NCBI RefSeq assembly: GCF_018595675.2 | Contig: NZ_CP092333.1 | Span: forward strand, 210,001 to 274,000 | Direction of reading: 5' to 3' | From: Flavihumibacter fluvii | GTDB lineage: Bacteria; Bacteroidota; Bacteroidia; Chitinophagales; Chitinophagaceae | DNA: 64,000 nt | In this document: in pieces, positions 10,984 to 20,001 of the stretch | Numbering within the stretch: the stretch's first letter is position 1 | How the letters are laid out: each line of letters opens with the position of its first letter | The notes under the pieces: model-generated | Databases searched by the model: none | Seen by the model: the letters and a program-made list of their open reading frames with translations, nothing else | What the model was told of the DNA's origin: nothing | Position numbers and translations under genes: made by a program

Positions 10984-10998
10984 TGGCACTTGATTTGA
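10984..10998 (+). promoter_or_regulatory. Possible sigma-54-like promoter of htpG
   Basis: TGGCAC-N5-TTGA has the correct -24/-12 spacing for sigma-54 (consensus TGGCAC-N5-TTGC) with one mismatch in the -12 GC. The predicted start near 11009 would give a leader of about 25 bases. No CIRCE element (TTAGCACTC inverted repeat) is present. This is a motif match only. Confidence 0.3.
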
Positions 10999-11033
10999 CA
11001 CCCCCAGGTAGCTAAACTGAAAAAACAGAACAT

Positions 11034-12860
11034 ATGCAAAAAGGTAGTATCCGGGTACAAACAGAGAACATTTTCCCCATAATTAAGAAATTCCTGTACA
11101 GCGAACACGATATTTTCCTTCGTGAACTGATCAGTAATGCAGTAGATGCCACCCAAAAGCTGAAAACACTCTCCTCCATCGGTGAAGCCAAGGGGGAATT
11201 GGGTGACCTTTCCATTGTGGTTTCCATAGACAAAGAAGCGAAAACCCTCACTATTTCCGATAAGGGTGTGGGCATGACCGGCGAAGAAGTTGATAAATAC
11301 CTTAACCAGGTAGCATTTTCCGGCGCAGAAGAGTTCCTGAACAAATACAAAGGCCAGAACGAAAACAATATTATCGGGCATTTCGGACTCGGTTTTTATT
11401 CCTCATTTATGGTGAGTGACAAAGTGGAAGTAATTACCCGCAGTTTTAATGAAGCGCCGGCAGTTAAATGGGAATGTGATGGTAGTCCGGAATACGAACT
11501 TACCGGGATAACCAAAGAGAACAGGGGGACTGATATTGTTCTTCATATAAACGAAGAAAGCCAGGAATTCCTGGAGCCAGCCCGCATAAAAACTGTGCTG
11601 AACCGGTTCTGCCGTTTCCTGCCTGTGCCTATTTTCTTTGAAGGCGAACAGGTCAATAACCCAACGCCGGCATGGACACGCAAGCCTGCTGATTTATCGC
11701 CTGAAGATTACCAGGCTTTTTACAAGGAACTTTATCCCTATAATGAACCGCCTTTATTCTGGATCCACCTCAACGTGGATTACCCCTTCAACCTTACCGG
11801 CATTTTGTATTTCCCGAAGATCAAACAGAGTTTTGAGATTCAGAAAGACAAGATCCAGCTCTATAGCAACCAGGTTTTTGTTACAGATGAAGTAAAGGAT
11901 ATCGTTCCCGAATTCCTGATGCTGCTGCAAGGCGTGATCGATAGCCCGGATATACCGCTTAACGTTAGCCGAAGTTACCTGCAGGGCGATCCTAACGTTA
12001 AAAAGATCAACAACCACATCACGAAGAAAGTCGCTGATAAACTTGAGGAAATTTTTAATAAGGACCGAAAGGAGTTTGAGGAGAAATGGGAAAACCTGGG
12101 ATTGTTTGTGAAATATGGCATGATGACCGATGATAAGTTCCTTGACAAGGCGGTGAAATTCCATATCATGCAGGACGCAACGGGCGAAAGCTTTTATACC
12201 ATTGATGAATATAAAGCCATCACCGCCGACCTGCAGAAAAACAAGGAAGGCAAACAGGTGATTATTTACTCCACTGAACCTGTTCAGCAGGATGCTTTCA
12301 TAAAAGCGGCTGTTGATAAAGGTTATAAAGTTGTGAAGCTGGAAACTATTGTTGATGCTGCATTCATTAACCAGATGGAAATGAAATGGGCTGATGTCCA
12401 TTTTATCAGGGTGGATGCCGATATCGCGGATAACCTGGTCGACAAACAAGAGAGCAGCGAATCAGTGCTTTCAAAAGAACAGGAAGAACAATTGAAAAAA
12501 TTATTTGAGCAACAGTCTGCCGGGCTGCACCTCTCTGTTGAAGTTAAAGGCCTGAGCAAAGATGCTGCACCCGTAATTGCCACAAGACCAGAATTCATGC
12601 GCAGGATGAAAGATATGGCTGCAGTAAGCGGACCAATGGGTAGTTTTTATGCCAGCATGCCCGATGAAGTAACCCTTACGGTTAATGGCAATCACGCCAT
12701 TTACCAGCAAATATTATCATTAGGTGAGGATAATAAAAAGGAAAAACTTACACATAACCTGGCGGACCTGGCTTTGTTATCGCAAGGTTTGCTGAAAGGC
12801 GCCGCGCTAACCTCGTTTATCGAACGCAGTGTTGAATTAATGGCGAACAGTCCATCTTAA
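11034..12860 (+). CDS. htpG: Molecular chaperone HtpG (Hsp90)
   Basis: A 608-residue protein covering all three Hsp90 domains. The N-terminal GHKL ATPase carries the ELISNAVDA motif (about residues 31-39), SDKGVGMT and GHFGLGFYSSFMV. The middle domain includes RSYLQGD and VSRSYL. The C-terminal dimerisation domain contains the MRRMKDM segment. The eukaryotic MEEVD tail is absent, as expected for bacteria. HtpG uses ATP to remodel client proteins in the cytoplasm, often during heat stress. It is a single gene; its downstream region carries a GC-rich inverted repeat that probably terminates transcription and faces the convergent recJ. Confidence 0.97.
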   Translation: MQKGSIRVQTENIFPIIKKFLYSEHDIFLRELISNAVDATQKLKTLSSIGEAKGELGDLSIVVSIDKEAKTLTISDKGVGMTGEEVDKYLNQVAFSGAEEFLNKYKGQNENNIIGHFGLGFYSSFMVSDKVEVITRSFNEAPAVKWECDGSPEYELTGITKENRGTDIVLHINEESQEFLEPARIKTVLNRFCRFLPVPIFFEGEQVNNPTPAWTRKPADLSPEDYQAFYKELYPYNEPPLFWIHLNVDYPFNLTGILYFPKIKQSFEIQKDKIQLYSNQVFVTDEVKDIVPEFLMLLQGVIDSPDIPLNVSRSYLQGDPNVKKINNHITKKVADKLEEIFNKDRKEFEEKWENLGLFVKYGMMTDDKFLDKAVKFHIMQDATGESFYTIDEYKAITADLQKNKEGKQVIIYSTEPVQQDAFIKAAVDKGYKVVKLETIVDAAFINQMEMKWADVHFIRVDADIADNLVDKQESSESVLSKEQEEQLKKLFEQQSAGLHLSVEVKGLSKDAAPVIATRPEFMRRMKDMAAVSGPMGSFYASMPDEVTLTVNGNHAIYQQILSLGEDNKKEKLTHNLADLALLSQGLLKGAALTSFIERSVELMANSPS

Positions 12861-12871
12861 ATATATTTTCC

Positions 12872-12942
12872 GCAAAGCCGCAAAGGGACAGAGGCGCCAG
12901 GGGTTATTTTCTCTTTGCGGCTTTGCTCCTTTGCGGCTTTGC
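12872..12942. repeat. Inverted repeat of GCAAAGCCGCAAAG units between htpG and recJ
   Basis: GCAAAGCCGCAAAG (12872-12885) is complementary to two tandem downstream copies of CTTTGCGGCTTTGC (12913-12926 and 12929-12942). Either copy can pair with the first arm. It starts 11 bases after the htpG stop, between two convergent genes, so it can serve as a bidirectional terminator; this role is inferred. Confidence 0.75.
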
Positions 12943-12956
12943 CCGAAAAAAGCAGG

Positions 12957-14660
12957 TCAGCCTGCCCGGAGATCCACTACTTTCAGCTGCAATTGTTTGT
13001 TGCCGTTCCAATCATTTTCCTCAAGCGTGAAAACAATATCCACCGGGGCGTCTTTTTGTAACAACGGGAATTTTTTCGCCAGGTTAAAACCGATTCCCGA
13101 AAAAGTGATATTGCCCTGAATGAGGGTGAATTTGATGTGTGTCTCTTTCACTACCCGAGACCACCCATTGTTGCGTACGTTTCTTGCCAGCCATAGCGGT
13201 TTGGTGTTTTCAGGCCCGAATGGTTCCATCTGGCGGATAATGTTGTGGAATGCTGGTTTTAATTCACTGAATTGAACTTCTGCATCTATCAGTAACTCGG
13301 GCACCAGCTGTTCTTCCGTGATATTTGCTGAAACCACTTCCTCAAATTTTGACCGGAAGGCTTCCACTTTTTCAGGCTCCAGGGTCATTCCTGCGGCAGC
13401 AAAATGACCGCCATAACCAATAAGGTGCTCACGGCAGGCATGGATGGCTTCATATAAATTAAAACCGGCCACACTGCGGGCGCTACCGGCCACAATATCC
13501 CCGCTTTGGGTAAGTACGATGGTCGGTCGGTAATACCTGTCGATCAGCCTTGAAGCAACAATACCCACAACTCCTTTGTGCCAGTGCGGCTGGAAGACCA
13601 TGGTTGATTTCCTGCCGGTATATTGCTGGTCGGCTATAATCATAGCCAACGCTTCCTCAGTGATCAGCAGGTCAGCTTCTTTGCGGTCATCGTTATGTGA
13701 ATGCAACAGGTTGGCAAATCCTTTTAATTTTTCGGGGTCTTTTTCAATGAAGAGCTGGACCGCAATTTTGGCATCATCCATCCTGCCGGCTGCATTTACC
13801 CTTGGAGCGATGACAAAGATGAGGCTATTGGCCTGTAAAGGCTGTCCGCTTAACCCGGCCAGGTCTATAAGCGCCTTGATACCCGGAGACGGATGTTCGT
13901 TTACTTTTTTTAATCCAAAATAGGAAAGCACCCTGTTTTCACCTGTTACTGGCACAATATCGGCGGCTATCGCAGTCGCTACCAGGTCGAGGTAGCATAA
14001 ATAGTACTCATCACTTAATCCGATATGCCGGCTAAGTGCAGTAATTAATTTAAAACCCACCCCACATCCGCATAATTCCTTATAAGGATAAGGGCAATCC
14101 AGTTGTTTGGGATTCAGGATGGCTGTAGCAGGCGGCAATACCGGGTCTGGCTGGTGGTGGTCACAAATAATAAATTCAATCCCAAGTTCCAGTGCATAAG
14201 CTACTAAATCTGTGGATTTTATACCGCAATCCAGTGAAATGATGAGGGTGACACCAGTTTCGGCCGCATAATCAATGCCATTTTTTGAAACGCCATAACC
14301 TTCCTTATACCGGTGGGGGATATAAAAATCGAGCCGGTCCGATTCATAGACCTGCAGCAGGAACTGGTACATGGAAGCTACTGCAGTAGTGCCATCCACA
14401 TCATAATCTCCGAAAACAAGGATTTTTTCCCTTGATTTCATGGCCTTCATGATCCGGCTGACCGCTTTATCCATGTCTTTCATCAGCATGGGGTCGTGCA
14501 ATTGATCAAGGGAAGGCCTGAAAAAGGCCCGGGCAGCCTCATAATCGCGTATGCCCCTTTGGACCAGGATTTTGCAGATGGACCGGCTGATTCCCAACTT
14601 TTGGTGCAGGGATTCCACCTCAGGAGTTGCCGCTTCTAATAATTTCCATCGCTTTTCCAT
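12957..14660 (-). CDS. recJ: Single-stranded-DNA-specific exonuclease RecJ
   Basis: The chosen start at 14660 (MEKRWKLL) gives 567 residues, the usual RecJ length; the frame stays open to 14759 but that stretch lies inside the upstream gene. DHH-family motifs are present: GDYDVDG at residues 84-90, DCGIKS near 145, DHHQP at 167-171, and the C-terminal DHHA1 segment GYGGHFAAAGMT. RecJ degrades single-stranded DNA 5' to 3' with metal ions and acts in recombination and mismatch repair. The start codon lies four bases after the stop of the polyprenyl synthase gene, so the two are co-transcribed. Confidence 0.96.
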   Translation of the reverse strand: MEKRWKLLEAATPEVESLHQKLGISRSICKILVQRGIRDYEAARAFFRPSLDQLHDPMLMKDMDKAVSRIMKAMKSREKILVFGDYDVDGTTAVASMYQFLLQVYESDRLDFYIPHRYKEGYGVSKNGIDYAAETGVTLIISLDCGIKSTDLVAYALELGIEFIICDHHQPDPVLPPATAILNPKQLDCPYPYKELCGCGVGFKLITALSRHIGLSDEYYLCYLDLVATAIAADIVPVTGENRVLSYFGLKKVNEHPSPGIKALIDLAGLSGQPLQANSLIFVIAPRVNAAGRMDDAKIAVQLFIEKDPEKLKGFANLLHSHNDDRKEADLLITEEALAMIIADQQYTGRKSTMVFQPHWHKGVVGIVASRLIDRYYRPTIVLTQSGDIVAGSARSVAGFNLYEAIHACREHLIGYGGHFAAAGMTLEPEKVEAFRSKFEEVVSANITEEQLVPELLIDAEVQFSELKPAFHNIIRQMEPFGPENTKPLWLARNVRNNGWSRVVKETHIKFTLIQGNITFSGIGFNLAKKFPLLQKDAPVDIVFTLEENDWNGNKQLQLKVVDLRAG

Positions 14661-14664
14661 GGCT

Positions 14665-15627
14665 TTAATATTTGCGGTCGGTGGTAAAGCGGACCAGTTC
14701 TTCAAGTGCCTTCCTGCTTTCGCTTTCGGGGAATTCGTGTAAAATAGCCAGGGCTTCATCCCGGTAACGGTTCATCTTATCGGCTGCGTATTCGATGCCA
14801 CCGGCGGCATTAACAGCAGCGATCACTTCCTTCACCTTTTTGGTATTCCTGCTATCGTTTTTAATCGTATTGATGATTTTTCGCCGGGTGGCCGAATCGG
14901 CCTTACTGAGCGTATAGATTAATGGTAAGGTAAGTTTTTTCTCCTTGATATCATTGCCTGTAGGCTTTCCTACATCGGCCGCACCATAATCGAAGAGGTC
15001 ATCCTTGATCTGGAAGGCAATGCCCACTTTTTCACCAAAATTGCGCATCTGTTCGGCTTGGGTTTCGCTGGAAATTGCCGAAAAAGCCCCGGCAGCGCAG
15101 GCTGAAGCGAGGAGGGAAGCGGTTTTATTACTGATAATCTCGAAATAGACCGATTCATCAAGGTTGAGAGTCCTGGATTTCTCAATTTGCAGTAATTCAC
15201 CTTCACTCATCCGCCTTACCGCCTCGGAAAGTAGCTGGAGGATCCTGAAATCATTATTGTCGAGGGACAGCAGAAGCCCTTTTGCCAGCAGGTAATCTCC
15301 GATCAGCACCGAAACCTTGGTCTTCCAGAGGGCATAGGTCGAGAAAAAGCCCCGCCTTTCCATGGATTCGTCCACCACATCATCATGAACCAGGGTTGCC
15401 GTATGCAGTAATTCCACCAAAGAAGCAGCCCTGTAGGTACTTTCTGTGATCCCGCCGCACAATTTAGCTGTTAACAGCACAAACATGGGCCTTAGCTGTT
15501 TTCCCTTTCTTTTTACAATGAAGCGGGTAATCCGGTCCAGCATCGGGACCTGGCTTTTTACGGCATCCTTAAATCTGCTTTCGAATATTTCCAGTTCTTC
15601 GGCTATTACTGACGGTGATATACTCAT
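14665..15627 (-). CDS. Polyprenyl diphosphate synthase (trans-isoprenyl, IspB-like)
   Basis: A 320-residue protein from the start MSISPSVIAEEL at 15627; the frame is open 20 codons further upstream, but the family normally begins here. The first aspartate-rich motif HDDVVDE is at about 81-87 and the second, KDDLFDY, at about 208-214; GKxxRP appears as KGKQLRP near 41-47. It condenses isopentenyl diphosphate onto an allylic primer to make the long side chain for menaquinone, the usual Bacteroidota quinone. Chain length cannot be read reliably. It is followed directly by recJ. Confidence 0.92.
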   Translation of the reverse strand: MSISPSVIAEELEIFESRFKDAVKSQVPMLDRITRFIVKRKGKQLRPMFVLLTAKLCGGITESTYRAASLVELLHTATLVHDDVVDESMERRGFFSTYALWKTKVSVLIGDYLLAKGLLLSLDNNDFRILQLLSEAVRRMSEGELLQIEKSRTLNLDESVYFEIISNKTASLLASACAAGAFSAISSETQAEQMRNFGEKVGIAFQIKDDLFDYGAADVGKPTGNDIKEKKLTLPLIYTLSKADSATRRKIINTIKNDSRNTKKVKEVIAAVNAAGGIEYAADKMNRYRDEALAILHEFPESESRKALEELVRFTTDRKY

Positions 15628-15748
15628 GCTATTAAATAACCCGGGCAAATTACTACAATGCAGGCCATTTTCAAGCGCCAAAGACAATCCATAATATGTC
15701 TTTATATTGATTCTCTTTGCGTTAAATACAATTTCTGGCGTTATTTTA

Positions 15749-15779
15749 TTTGGTTTTTAATTCGCATTTGATATTTTTG
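15749..15779 (+). promoter_or_regulatory. Promoter of the OmpA-family gene
   Basis: TTTG (15749-15752), 19-base spacer, TATTTTTG (15772-15779): an exact match to the Bacteroidota sigma consensus. The start of transcription is predicted near 15783, leaving a leader of about 58 bases. Confidence 0.75.
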
Positions 15780-15840
15780 CCTATATTTTTAATCTTCCGT
15801 ATCCTATCAATTCATTCACCTTTACTTATAAAATCTCTTT

Positions 15841-17493
15841 ATGGCAAACAAAAAATTCACAGCACTTTTGAGTTTACTGTGCTTGTTTGCGTCCAGCTCG
15901 TTTTCCCAGATAGGTACGAGTTACGATGTGCAAGATTCCTCTTTGATACCGCGAAAAAGACTTCCGCAGCACAACGAGTTCATGAACAACACCTATCCTT
16001 TTCCTGCAAAACCACGCAATCAGTGGGAAATAGGGATTAAAGGCGGGTTGTTTAACATTTATGGGGATGTGCCCTCAGATGGCTTGAATTTTGGTGGTGG
16101 CCTTCATGTTAGAAAGGCGCTTGGGTATGTGGTTTCCCTGAGAACTGAATTTATGTATGGGGTTGGTAAAGGCCTGAATTGGAAAGAGAGGACCGCAGGA
16201 TTTAGTGCGCCGGCCCGTGCAGCAGGCTATGGCCAGGTTGCAGCACCGACCTTCTTTGATAATTACAAGACAACGATGAAGGACCTGAATCTTCAGGCCG
16301 TTTTCTCTTTAAATAATATCAGGTTCCATACGGCCCAGTCCAAATGGAATGCCTATGGATTTTTGGGTGGGGGTATTTCCTGGTGGAAAACGAAGGTTAA
16401 TGCCCTGGATGGCAATAATAATCCCTATACTTATGGTAGCGTAAGCAATCCAAACGATTATAGTGAAAGGAAAAAGACCAAGGATGAGCTTAAAGCCATT
16501 ATGGATGACAGCTACGAATCAGATGGTGAAACTGATGGTGAAGCAAGGTCTGTATTTAGTGGAAACACCTTGAAACCAAACTTTAACCTGGGTGCTGGTT
16601 TTACCTACAGGCTGAGTAAAAAGCTTAACCTCTCAATTGAAGATAAACTGACCATTACCAAAAGTGACCTTTTGGATGGACAGCGCTATCAGAATGTAAG
16701 GGTTAACAATAACAGCCCTTTCAGCAATGTTCTTACACCGGACTATGATACCTACAATTACCTGACAGTTGGATTGAATGTCAATCTTGGTAAGAATGCT
16801 ACAGAGCCTTTATACTGGCTGAATCCACTTGATTACGCCTATAATGAACTGAATGCCCCCAAACACATGAAACTGCCAAAACCCATTCTGGATGATGCTG
16901 ATGGTGATGGCGTTACTGACCAGTTTGACCTTGAGCCAAATACACCTTCAGGTGCCCCGGTTGATAGCCATGGTGTGAGTAAGGATACGGATGGTGATGG
17001 TGTTCCTGACTTTAAAGACAAGGAACTCATTACCCCTACACAATGTCAGCCTGTTGACGCTGATGGTATTGGAAAATGTCCAGAGCCTCCTTGTTGTAAA
17101 GAACTTCGCGAGAATGGATTTACTGCAAAGAATGCTTGTAGCATTGGTGATTTGCCAAGTATTACATTCCCTGGCCGTACAGTTAGCCTTGACAACGATT
17201 CTAAAGCAGTCCTGGCCAGTGTTGCAGAGAAAATCCGCAACAACCCGAACTGTAAGATCGCTGTAATTGGTTATGGTGAGTCCAGCAAGTCTGCACAGCA
17301 GCTGAGCTGGGATCGTGTAAACGCGGTGATCAACTACATGGTGGAGAAAGAAGGTATCAGCGCCGACCGCTTTATCTTCAAATATGGTGAAGGCGGCGGG
17401 GATCCAAATACAGTGGACCTGCGCGACGGAACTGCTGAAGAAGGTCCGAATGCAGTGCCTGCACCGCACCCGAACCTCCGTAAAAAAGGATAA
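15841..17493 (+). CDS. OmpA-family outer membrane protein with calcium-binding repeats
   Basis: A 550-residue secreted protein. A signal peptide (residues 1-23, ending ASSSFSQ) is followed by a beta-barrel-like region (about 50-330). Thrombospondin type-3-like repeats with acidic calcium loops come next (DADGDGVTDQFD and DTDGDGVPDFKD, about 350-395). A cysteine-rich linker (PEPPCCKELRENG) follows, then an OmpA-like domain (about 440-520) with DNDSKAVLASVAEKI and SSKSAQQLSWDRVNAVINYM. The family anchors the outer membrane to peptidoglycan. It is transcribed alone from a strong promoter and ends at a UUCG-loop terminator, which suggests an abundant envelope protein (inference). The C-terminal tail NLRKKG is short. 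Confidence 0.9.
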   Translation: MANKKFTALLSLLCLFASSSFSQIGTSYDVQDSSLIPRKRLPQHNEFMNNTYPFPAKPRNQWEIGIKGGLFNIYGDVPSDGLNFGGGLHVRKALGYVVSLRTEFMYGVGKGLNWKERTAGFSAPARAAGYGQVAAPTFFDNYKTTMKDLNLQAVFSLNNIRFHTAQSKWNAYGFLGGGISWWKTKVNALDGNNNPYTYGSVSNPNDYSERKKTKDELKAIMDDSYESDGETDGEARSVFSGNTLKPNFNLGAGFTYRLSKKLNLSIEDKLTITKSDLLDGQRYQNVRVNNNSPFSNVLTPDYDTYNYLTVGLNVNLGKNATEPLYWLNPLDYAYNELNAPKHMKLPKPILDDADGDGVTDQFDLEPNTPSGAPVDSHGVSKDTDGDGVPDFKDKELITPTQCQPVDADGIGKCPEPPCCKELRENGFTAKNACSIGDLPSITFPGRTVSLDNDSKAVLASVAEKIRNNPNCKIAVIGYGESSKSAQQLSWDRVNAVINYMVEKEGISADRFIFKYGEGGGDPNTVDLRDGTAEEGPNAVPAPHPNLRKKG

Positions 17494-17514
17494 ATCGTTA
17501 ATTATTAGATAATT

Positions 17515-17540
17515 AAACCCCGCTTCGGTGGGGTTTTTTT
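17515..17540 (+). terminator. Terminator of the OmpA-family gene
   Basis: Stem AAACCCCGC/GTGGGGTTT (one G-T pair) closed by a C(TTCG)G tetraloop, followed by a T run. Confidence 0.92.
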
Positions 17541-17558
17541 ATATTTGGGCAAATCAGT

Positions 17559-17566
17559 TAACTTTG
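17559..17566 (+). promoter_or_regulatory. -7 promoter box of bamD
   Basis: TAACTTTG is an exact TAnnTTTG match ending 9 bases before the ATG of bamD, so the mRNA leader would be only about 5 bases. A second match, TATATTTG, lies at 17540-17547 and could be used instead. Confidence 0.55.
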
Positions 17567-17575
17567 CAGGCCTTT

Positions 17576-18391
17576 ATGAGAGTATTTAGTTTAATTATCC
17601 TGGTCGCATTTTTGGCTACTGGCTGTTCCAAATTTGCGAAAGTGCAGAAGAGCACGGACTATGATTACAAGTTGCGTATGGCAGATCAGTATTTCGCTAA
17701 AAAGAAATACAATCAGGCCCAGCAATTATATGAAGAGTTGTTTCCTTTGCTTAAAGGCAATGATAAATTTGAGAATGTATATTATAATTTCGCATATTGT
17801 GCCTACAATCAGCGGGATTACATGAATGCGGAGAACCTGTTCAAAGGGTTTACTGAGGTTTTTCCAACCAGTAAGCGGGCGGAAGAAATGGAGTATATGC
17901 GCGCGTATACCTACTATAAGCAATCGCCTAAAGTAGAACTTGACCAAACGAACACCTCCAGGACAATTGGATTGATGCAGGCTTTTATCAATACACATCC
18001 TGGCTCTGAACGTAATAAGGAAGCGACAGAAATTATGGATAAATGCCGGGTTAAGCTGGAAATGAAGGAACAGAAAAGTGCGGATTTATATTTTAACCTG
18101 AGGCAGTATAAGGCTGCAGCCATTGCCTATGAGAACCTGATGAATAATTATCCCGATTCCCAGAAGGGCGATGAATATAAGCTGCAAATCATAAAATCAT
18201 ATTTCCTGTACGCAGGATTCAGTGTGGATGAGAAAAAGGAACAACGGTACCAAAAAGTAATTGAACAATGTAATGAATTTACCGACCGGTTCCCGGAAAG
18301 TAAACTCAAGCGGGATGTAGAAAGGTTATTCAATAATTCGACAAACAACATTAAAGAAATAAAAAATGAGCAAGTTAAGACGTCAGCTTAG
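17576..18391 (+). CDS. bamD: Outer membrane assembly lipoprotein BamD
   Basis: A 271-residue protein starting at MRVFSLIILV; the frame is open to 17528 but that part overlaps the upstream terminator. The signal peptide ends in the lipobox LATGC (Cys17). The mature protein is a chain of tetratricopeptide repeats (YDYKLRMADQYFAKKKYNQAQQLYEE in part, then YYNFAYCAYNQRDYMNAENLF and later YPDSQKGDEYKLQII), as in BamD/YfiO. With BamA it folds beta-barrel proteins into the outer membrane. Its 3' end overlaps rpoZ by 26 bases, and the order bamD-rpoZ-coaBC-porD is typical for Bacteroidota. Confidence 0.92.
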   Translation: MRVFSLIILVAFLATGCSKFAKVQKSTDYDYKLRMADQYFAKKKYNQAQQLYEELFPLLKGNDKFENVYYNFAYCAYNQRDYMNAENLFKGFTEVFPTSKRAEEMEYMRAYTYYKQSPKVELDQTNTSRTIGLMQAFINTHPGSERNKEATEIMDKCRVKLEMKEQKSADLYFNLRQYKAAAIAYENLMNNYPDSQKGDEYKLQIIKSYFLYAGFSVDEKKEQRYQKVIEQCNEFTDRFPESKLKRDVERLFNNSTNNIKEIKNEQVKTSA

Positions 18392-18707
18392 TTCCAACAC
18401 CAGTAACGTAGCGGAAGCTAAAAACCTGGCAGACATCAAGGGTAAAACCGGTAATCTGTATGAGTCAATTGCAGTTATTGCTAAAAGGGCTAACCAGATT
18501 AACATAGCCCTGAAAGAAGAGCTGCACAATAAACTCGAAGAGTTTGCAACCCATACCGACAGCCTCGAAGAAATTCATGAGAACAAAGAGCAGATTGAAA
18601 TTTCCAGGGCGTATGAGCGTATGCCTAACCCTGCATTACTGGCTACCCAGGAATTCATGGAAGAGAAAGTGTACTATCGCAAGAACGACGACAAGTTGTT
18701 TAGTTAA
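18366..18707 (+). CDS. rpoZ: RNA polymerase omega subunit (RpoZ/Rpb6 family)
   Basis: A 113-residue protein resembling the Bacteroidota omega subunit. The segment NLYESIAVIAKRANQINIALKEEL (quoted in part as NLYESIAVIAKRANQI) fits the Rpb6/omega helix that clamps the beta-prime C-terminus. A charged region (EEIHENKEQIEISRAYE) and the PNPALLATQEFMEEKVYYRK tail follow. Its start lies inside the 3' end of bamD (26-base overlap), so it is translationally coupled. A strong terminator follows 22 bases after its stop. Bacteroidota omega is divergent, so similarity to the E. coli subunit is low; neighbourhood supports the call. Confidence 0.85.
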   Translation: MSKLRRQLSSNTSNVAEAKNLADIKGKTGNLYESIAVIAKRANQINIALKEELHNKLEEFATHTDSLEEIHENKEQIEISRAYERMPNPALLATQEFMEEKVYYRKNDDKLFS

Positions 18708-18729
18708 TGCTGTATCCATAAAATTTGTT

Positions 18730-18758
18730 AAAGCGACGGCCCGGCCGGCGCTTTTTTT
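18730..18758 (+). terminator. Terminator after rpoZ
   Basis: GC-rich palindromic stem around CGGCCCGGCCG flanked by AAAGCG/CGCTTT, followed by seven T. It separates bamD-rpoZ from coaBC. Confidence 0.88.
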
Positions 18759-18804
18759 ATGTCAGATTATCAGGCTGCTGCTGAAAAAACTATAATTTTA
18801 AAGC

Positions 18805-20001
18805 ATGTTGCACGGAAAAAAAATTCTGCTGGGCATTTCAGGCAGTATCGCTGCCTATAAATCCATTACCCTTGTCCGCCTGCTGGTAAAAAGCGGTGCG
18901 GAAGTGAAAGTGGTCATGACGCCTTCAGCCCGTGATTTTGTTTCACCCCTTACGCTTTCCACACTTTCTAAAAATCCGGTACTGATTGACCTTTTTAGTG
19001 AAGGTGCCTGGGCTAACCATGTAATGCTGGGGAGATGGGCAGACCTCTTCGTAATTGCACCCCTGAGCTGTAACACACTCGCCAAAATGGCCAACGGCCT
19101 TTGCGATAACCTTTTGCTGGCCGCTTACTTATCTGCTACCTGCCCGGTTTGGGTCGCGCCAGCGATGGATGAAGACATGTGGTTTCATCCCAGCACGGCA
19201 GGAAACCTGGCAACATTGGCCTCCTTTGGGAATAAGGTCATCCCTGTAAATAATGGGGAACTGGCGAGCGGTTTGACCGGACCGGGCCGAATGGCTGAGC
19301 CAGAAGAGATGTTAAGCCTTGTACAGGCTTTTTTTGAGACATCTGAGAACCTCGCAGGCAAAACGGTGCTGGTGACTGCCGGACCAACTTATGAACCCAT
19401 TGATCCGGTGCGGTTTATTGGTAATCATTCTTCTGGCAAAATGGGCGTTGCTATCGCTCATGAAATGGTCGCCCGCGGGGCAAGGGTAACCCTGGTTGCT
19501 GGTCCGGGCGTGCAGGTTCAGGCCCATCCCAATTTGCAGGTGGATTATGTTCAAACTGCCGCACAAATGTATGATGCCTGCATAGCGAACTTTCCAAAGA
19601 CAGATATTGCTGTAATGGCCGCCGCAGTTGCCGACTTTACACCGGTCACCGTAGCAGAAGAAAAGATCAAAAAAAATGAAGGCGGACTGGTGATCGAATT
19701 GCTGAAAACACGTGATATACTGGGGGAAATGGGCAGGCAGAAGAAAGCCGGGCAATTCCTGGTTGGATTTGCCCTGGAAACCAATAACGAACAGGCGTAT
19801 GCGCGGCAAAAAATGGCTGCAAAAAATGCCGATATGATCGTATTGAATTCCTTAAGAGATGCGGGCGCCGGATTTGGTACTGATACCAATAAAGTGACCA
19901 TTTATTCCCGGAATGGACTTGAACAGAGTTTTCCGGTAAAGTCTAAGACCGCTGTGGCGACCGATATCGTAGATGCTATCATTAAAGAATTTTATGCGTA
20001 A
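18805..20001 (+). CDS. coaBC: Bifunctional phosphopantothenoylcysteine decarboxylase/phosphopantothenate-cysteine ligase
   Basis: A 398-residue two-domain enzyme of coenzyme A synthesis. The N-terminal CoaC flavoprotein domain (about 1-180) carries GISGSIAAYKS and APLSCNTLAKMANG, plus WVAPAMDEDMW. The C-terminal CoaB domain begins at VLVTAGPTYEPIDPVRFIGN with SSGKMG, then AAAVADFTP and the NTP-contact lysine region KIKKNEG. It joins cysteine to 4'-phosphopantothenate and decarboxylates the product. Its last 8 bases overlap the start of porD, and the set is co-transcribed with the DUF4296 gene. Confidence 0.96.
   Translation: MLHGKKILLGISGSIAAYKSITLVRLLVKSGAEVKVVMTPSARDFVSPLTLSTLSKNPVLIDLFSEGAWANHVMLGRWADLFVIAPLSCNTLAKMANGLCDNLLLAAYLSATCPVWVAPAMDEDMWFHPSTAGNLATLASFGNKVIPVNNGELASGLTGPGRMAEPEEMLSLVQAFFETSENLAGKTVLVTAGPTYEPIDPVRFIGNHSSGKMGVAIAHEMVARGARVTLVAGPGVQVQAHPNLQVDYVQTAAQMYDACIANFPKTDIAVMAAAVADFTPVTVAEEKIKKNEGGLVIELLKTRDILGEMGRQKKAGQFLVGFALETNNEQAYARQKMAAKNADMIVLNSLRDAGAGFGTDTNKVTIYSRNGLEQSFPVKSKTAVATDIVDAIIKEFYA

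Noticed and set aside
12931-13119. Small plus-strand frames overlapping recJ.
   Set aside because: Shadows of a well-supported gene on the other strand.
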